From the NCBI RefSeq assembly GCF_013314975.1, contig NZ_JABTYH010000043.1, positions 1 to 33,052 of the forward strand: a stretch of 33,052 nucleotides of DNA. The letters run 5' to 3'. Position numbers and translations under genes: made by a program. Shown here one piece after another: positions 31,270 through 33,052 of the stretch. Source of the stretch: Pseudarthrobacter oxydans. Lineage in GTDB: Bacteria; Actinomycetota; Actinomycetes; Actinomycetales; Micrococcaceae. Numbering within the stretch: the first letter of the stretch is position 1; every line of letters begins with the position of its first letter. Below the pieces are notes generated by a model that saw only the letters and a program-made list of their open reading frames with translations, was not told the DNA's origin and did no database searches.

Positions 31270-31506
31270 ATGTTGAAGATACTTACAGTTACCACTGCGT
31301 CTGCGTCCACACTGTTGTTGTGCGGTTTTGTTGCGGCGTGGGTGATGTATGTCATAACGGCCAACGAGGCGTGGATCACCGCTGGCGTTTGGAGTCAGCT
31401 GCTTGCGGGCGGCACCGCGGGGTATAGCTTGTGGGCATATTCCTATGCATCTGATGACGATTGGCACGGCAAAAACAGCCCTCGGGCAGAGGAGCGTAAC
31501 TCGTGA
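31270..31506 (+). CDS. 78-aa two-helix membrane protein, function unknown
   Basis: The product is 78 aa with two hydrophobic segments (about 5-29 and 38-58) joined by a short loop (ITANEAWITAGVW) and a charged hydrophilic tail (SDDDWHGKNSPRAEERNS). I recognise no family. Its stop overlaps the GTG of the rhamnosyltransferase-like gene (GTGA), so it is translated together with it; it might help place that enzyme at the membrane, which is inference. A GAGG-type ribosome-binding site (GAGGGGGC) lies just before the ATG. Confidence 0.65.
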   Translation: MLKILTVTTASASTLLLCGFVAAWVMYVITANEAWITAGVWSQLLAGGTAGYSLWAYSYASDDDWHGKNSPRAEERNS

Positions 31507-32321
31507 GCACAAAAGCCGCGTTCGACCATTATTTAATAACGCGCTTCAACGTGCGGATGAATGAAAAGGCCAGCGAAGAGTGGCTCCGCCACCGCCTTGG
31601 ATATTTCACTTCCATGTGTATTCCAGCAGTCCGCGAGCAAAGTGCGCAGGCGTTCAAATGGCTCGTGTACTTTGATGCAGAACGCGAAGAGTGGTTCGAA
31701 GAGGCAGTCAATGCTCTGGCGGACGGGGTCTTTGAACCGGTCTGGGTCGCTGGCAAGTTTGATCCCAAGGCGTGCGCACGAGACGTGCGCACACGCTCGT
31801 CGCAACCTTGGGTTATAACCACGAGAGTGGACAACGATGATGCCCTGGCCAGGGACTTTGTGGAGCAGGTTCAGGCCCAGTTCGCAGAGCGCACTGAGTT
31901 TGTTAACTTTACTGCCGGCATGCAATTGACGGACGATGGCAGGCTCCTGCATCGTTCCGATCCGTCCAATGCTTTCATATCACTCATCGAGCCCAATTCG
32001 GACACGTTGATGTCCGTATATGTTGACTGGCATGACCGCGTGTCAAAGTATGCGCCGATTCGTCAAGTAAGAACACATCCTATGTGGGTTCAGATGGTAC
32101 ATGGGAGGAATATCGCGAATAAAGTCCATGGCATTCGCGCTAATCCCGCTTTGTTGTCAAAGTACTTCGAAGTGAATCTGACAGCGGCTAGGATTGGCAT
32201 GATCCAGTTGGTCGCTCACCAAATGACTTCCATCGCCTCGCTTGCCTTCAGAGTAGTTCGAAAGCCTCACCGCATGGTATGGCTTTTCAAAGTGATTCGC
32301 GCCCGCCTGGGAGTCGGATGA
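31503..32321 (+). CDS. Putative rhamnosyltransferase-family glycosyltransferase
   Basis: The product is 272 aa, starting GTG at 31503. It matches the putative rhamnosyl transferase type: DHYLITRFNVRMN near the start, RLGYFTSMCIPAVREQSAQA, FKWLVYFDAE, and a GT-A-like acidic motif in ITTRVDNDDALARDFVEQVQ. Lack of a signal peptide and of long hydrophobic segments fits a cytoplasmic enzyme. It is coupled on both sides: its start overlaps the small membrane protein stop and its stop overlaps the SGNH hydrolase start. Use of dTDP-rhamnose is a family label only; no rhamnose synthesis gene is in the window. Confidence 0.75.
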   Translation: MSTKAAFDHYLITRFNVRMNEKASEEWLRHRLGYFTSMCIPAVREQSAQAFKWLVYFDAEREEWFEEAVNALADGVFEPVWVAGKFDPKACARDVRTRSSQPWVITTRVDNDDALARDFVEQVQAQFAERTEFVNFTAGMQLTDDGRLLHRSDPSNAFISLIEPNSDTLMSVYVDWHDRVSKYAPIRQVRTHPMWVQMVHGRNIANKVHGIRANPALLSKYFEVNLTAARIGMIQLVAHQMTSIASLAFRVVRKPHRMVWLFKVIRARLGVG

Positions 32322-32935
32322 TGGGTGGAATGATCGCCATCGGCGACAGCCTAATCAACGGGCTAACGCCTGACTTGGCTGGTGTGAAGGGGCAGTCTTG
32401 GGCTCGTTGGCTTGCTGACGCTGCAGGTATTTCTTATGAGCAGTATGCTAAGGGTGGGCTAACTTCCTATCAAATTGTTGAAAGACTCCTTCCAAAGGTT
32501 GTCGGCAATTACGACTACGGTGTTTTTAACATGGGCACGAACGATGTTCTGACGAGCTGGGATCCCATAGCTTTTCGAGATAATGCTGCGACAGCAGCTA
32601 CGAGAATGGCAGAGGCGTGTGAGCGAGTCATTGTCTTAAGTGTTCCCATTTCCTCCGAAGCGGACTCTATAGTCCGTAAAGTTGCAATAGGGGTTGGGGC
32701 CACAGTTATCGATGGCAGGGTTCAGGGGCGTCGGTTCTCTCGCCCAGACGGCATTCACCCGACGGCCCTAGGGTACTTGCAGATCGCGGACCGTGCTGCG
32801 GTCGAACTTGGCCTTCCAAAGCCCTCGCTGTCGGCACCTGAGCCGACTCAACTCGGTTTGGGATACGTGGTGAAACACTTCGGCCTGTCCTGTTATTTTC
32901 AGGCCAAAACTATGGCTCGGAGACTACCCAGGTAG
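32318..32935 (+). CDS. SGNH/GDSL-type hydrolase
   Basis: The product is about 205 aa. The SGNH blocks are present: block I MIAIGDSL with the catalytic Ser11, a Gly in block II (AKGGLTSYQ), block III NMGTNDV with its Asn, and block V DGIHPTALGY with the Asp-His pair. Such enzymes are esterases or acetyl(trans)ferases acting on lipids or sugars. There is no signal peptide, so it probably acts in the cytoplasm, for example on acyl groups of sugar intermediates. ATG 32318 overlaps the upstream stop (ATGA); the ATG directly after it (32321) has better spacing (7 nt) from GGGAG. The last 117 bp of the window after its stop show no gene. Confidence 0.85.
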   Translation: MMGGMIAIGDSLINGLTPDLAGVKGQSWARWLADAAGISYEQYAKGGLTSYQIVERLLPKVVGNYDYGVFNMGTNDVLTSWDPIAFRDNAATAATRMAEACERVIVLSVPISSEADSIVRKVAIGVGATVIDGRVQGRRFSRPDGIHPTALGYLQIADRAAVELGLPKPSLSAPEPTQLGLGYVVKHFGLSCYFQAKTMARRLPR

Positions 32936-33052
32936 TGAGCAGCTGAAAAGCGTGCTTATTAGGTGCTTGCAGATCGGCCGGCTGCTTGATTTTGGTAGTG
33001 GGCCGGGCGGGGAAGGCGTGCGCCGACCGGCTCAAAGACCGCTTTAAGACCT

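Overview
The window looks like chromosome of a high-GC actinobacterium of the Micrococcaceae (Arthrobacter / Pseudarthrobacter type). This is inferred from the very GC-rich third codon positions, frequent GTG/TTG starts, ATGA/GTGA gene overlaps, a LAXTG sortase substrate, an actinobacterial Asp23-DUF2273-DUF6286-AmaP operon and a paaABCDE operon. It is not a species call. No rRNA, tRNA, IS element, phage gene or CRISPR array was seen.

Region 1 (1-4.9 kb) is an envelope-stress block. It has a CsbD-like gene and a five-gene, fully overlapping minus-strand operon: Asp23/Gls24, DUF2273, an Asp23-like protein, a DUF6286-type protein and an AmaP-type anchor. Upstream is a striking 76-bp imperfect palindrome, then a 39-aa basic protein, an orphan single-domain response regulator and a membrane-anchored protein with a Pro/Thr linker.

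Region 2 (5.1-9.7 kb) has a NarL-type two-component system (minus strand) facing a plus-strand cassette. The cassette encodes a stand-alone KhtT-N-like domain, a duplicated DUF1538 membrane protein, a PII-like protein and a twin-CBS protein. This is the best candidate in the window for a poorly described system: a membrane transporter with three separate small putative ligand-sensing subunits. A 7-bp inverted repeat lies in the shared divergent promoter region.

Region 3 (9.7-15.8 kb) begins with an intergenic tract holding three 32-bp direct repeats, then a promoter with a TetR-like palindrome over the predicted transcription start. It continues with paaABCDE (phenylacetyl-CoA epoxidase), an enoyl-CoA hydratase/isomerase and galU.

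Region 4 (15.8-17.2 kb) has a VanZ-like gene, a possible small membrane ORF or gene remnant, a very strong hairpin, and a secreted protein with three LAXTG motifs.

Region 5 (17.3-33.05 kb) is visibly more A/T-rich and is an exopolysaccharide/capsule locus. Reading along the minus strand it encodes a Wzc-type tyrosine autokinase, a Wzx flippase, a pyruvyl transferase, a glycosyltransferase, a hexapeptide acyltransferase, a WcaI-like glycosyltransferase, GDP-mannose dehydratase, GDP-fucose synthase, an initiating phosphoglycosyl transferase, UDP-glucose dehydrogenase and a DUF4012 protein. A divergent coupled trio (small membrane protein, rhamnosyltransferase-like protein, SGNH hydrolase) follows. 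Together these genes could make GDP-fucose and UDP-glucuronate (galU supplies UDP-glucose), build and decorate a lipid-linked repeat unit, and flip it. No Wzy polymerase was recognised in the window.
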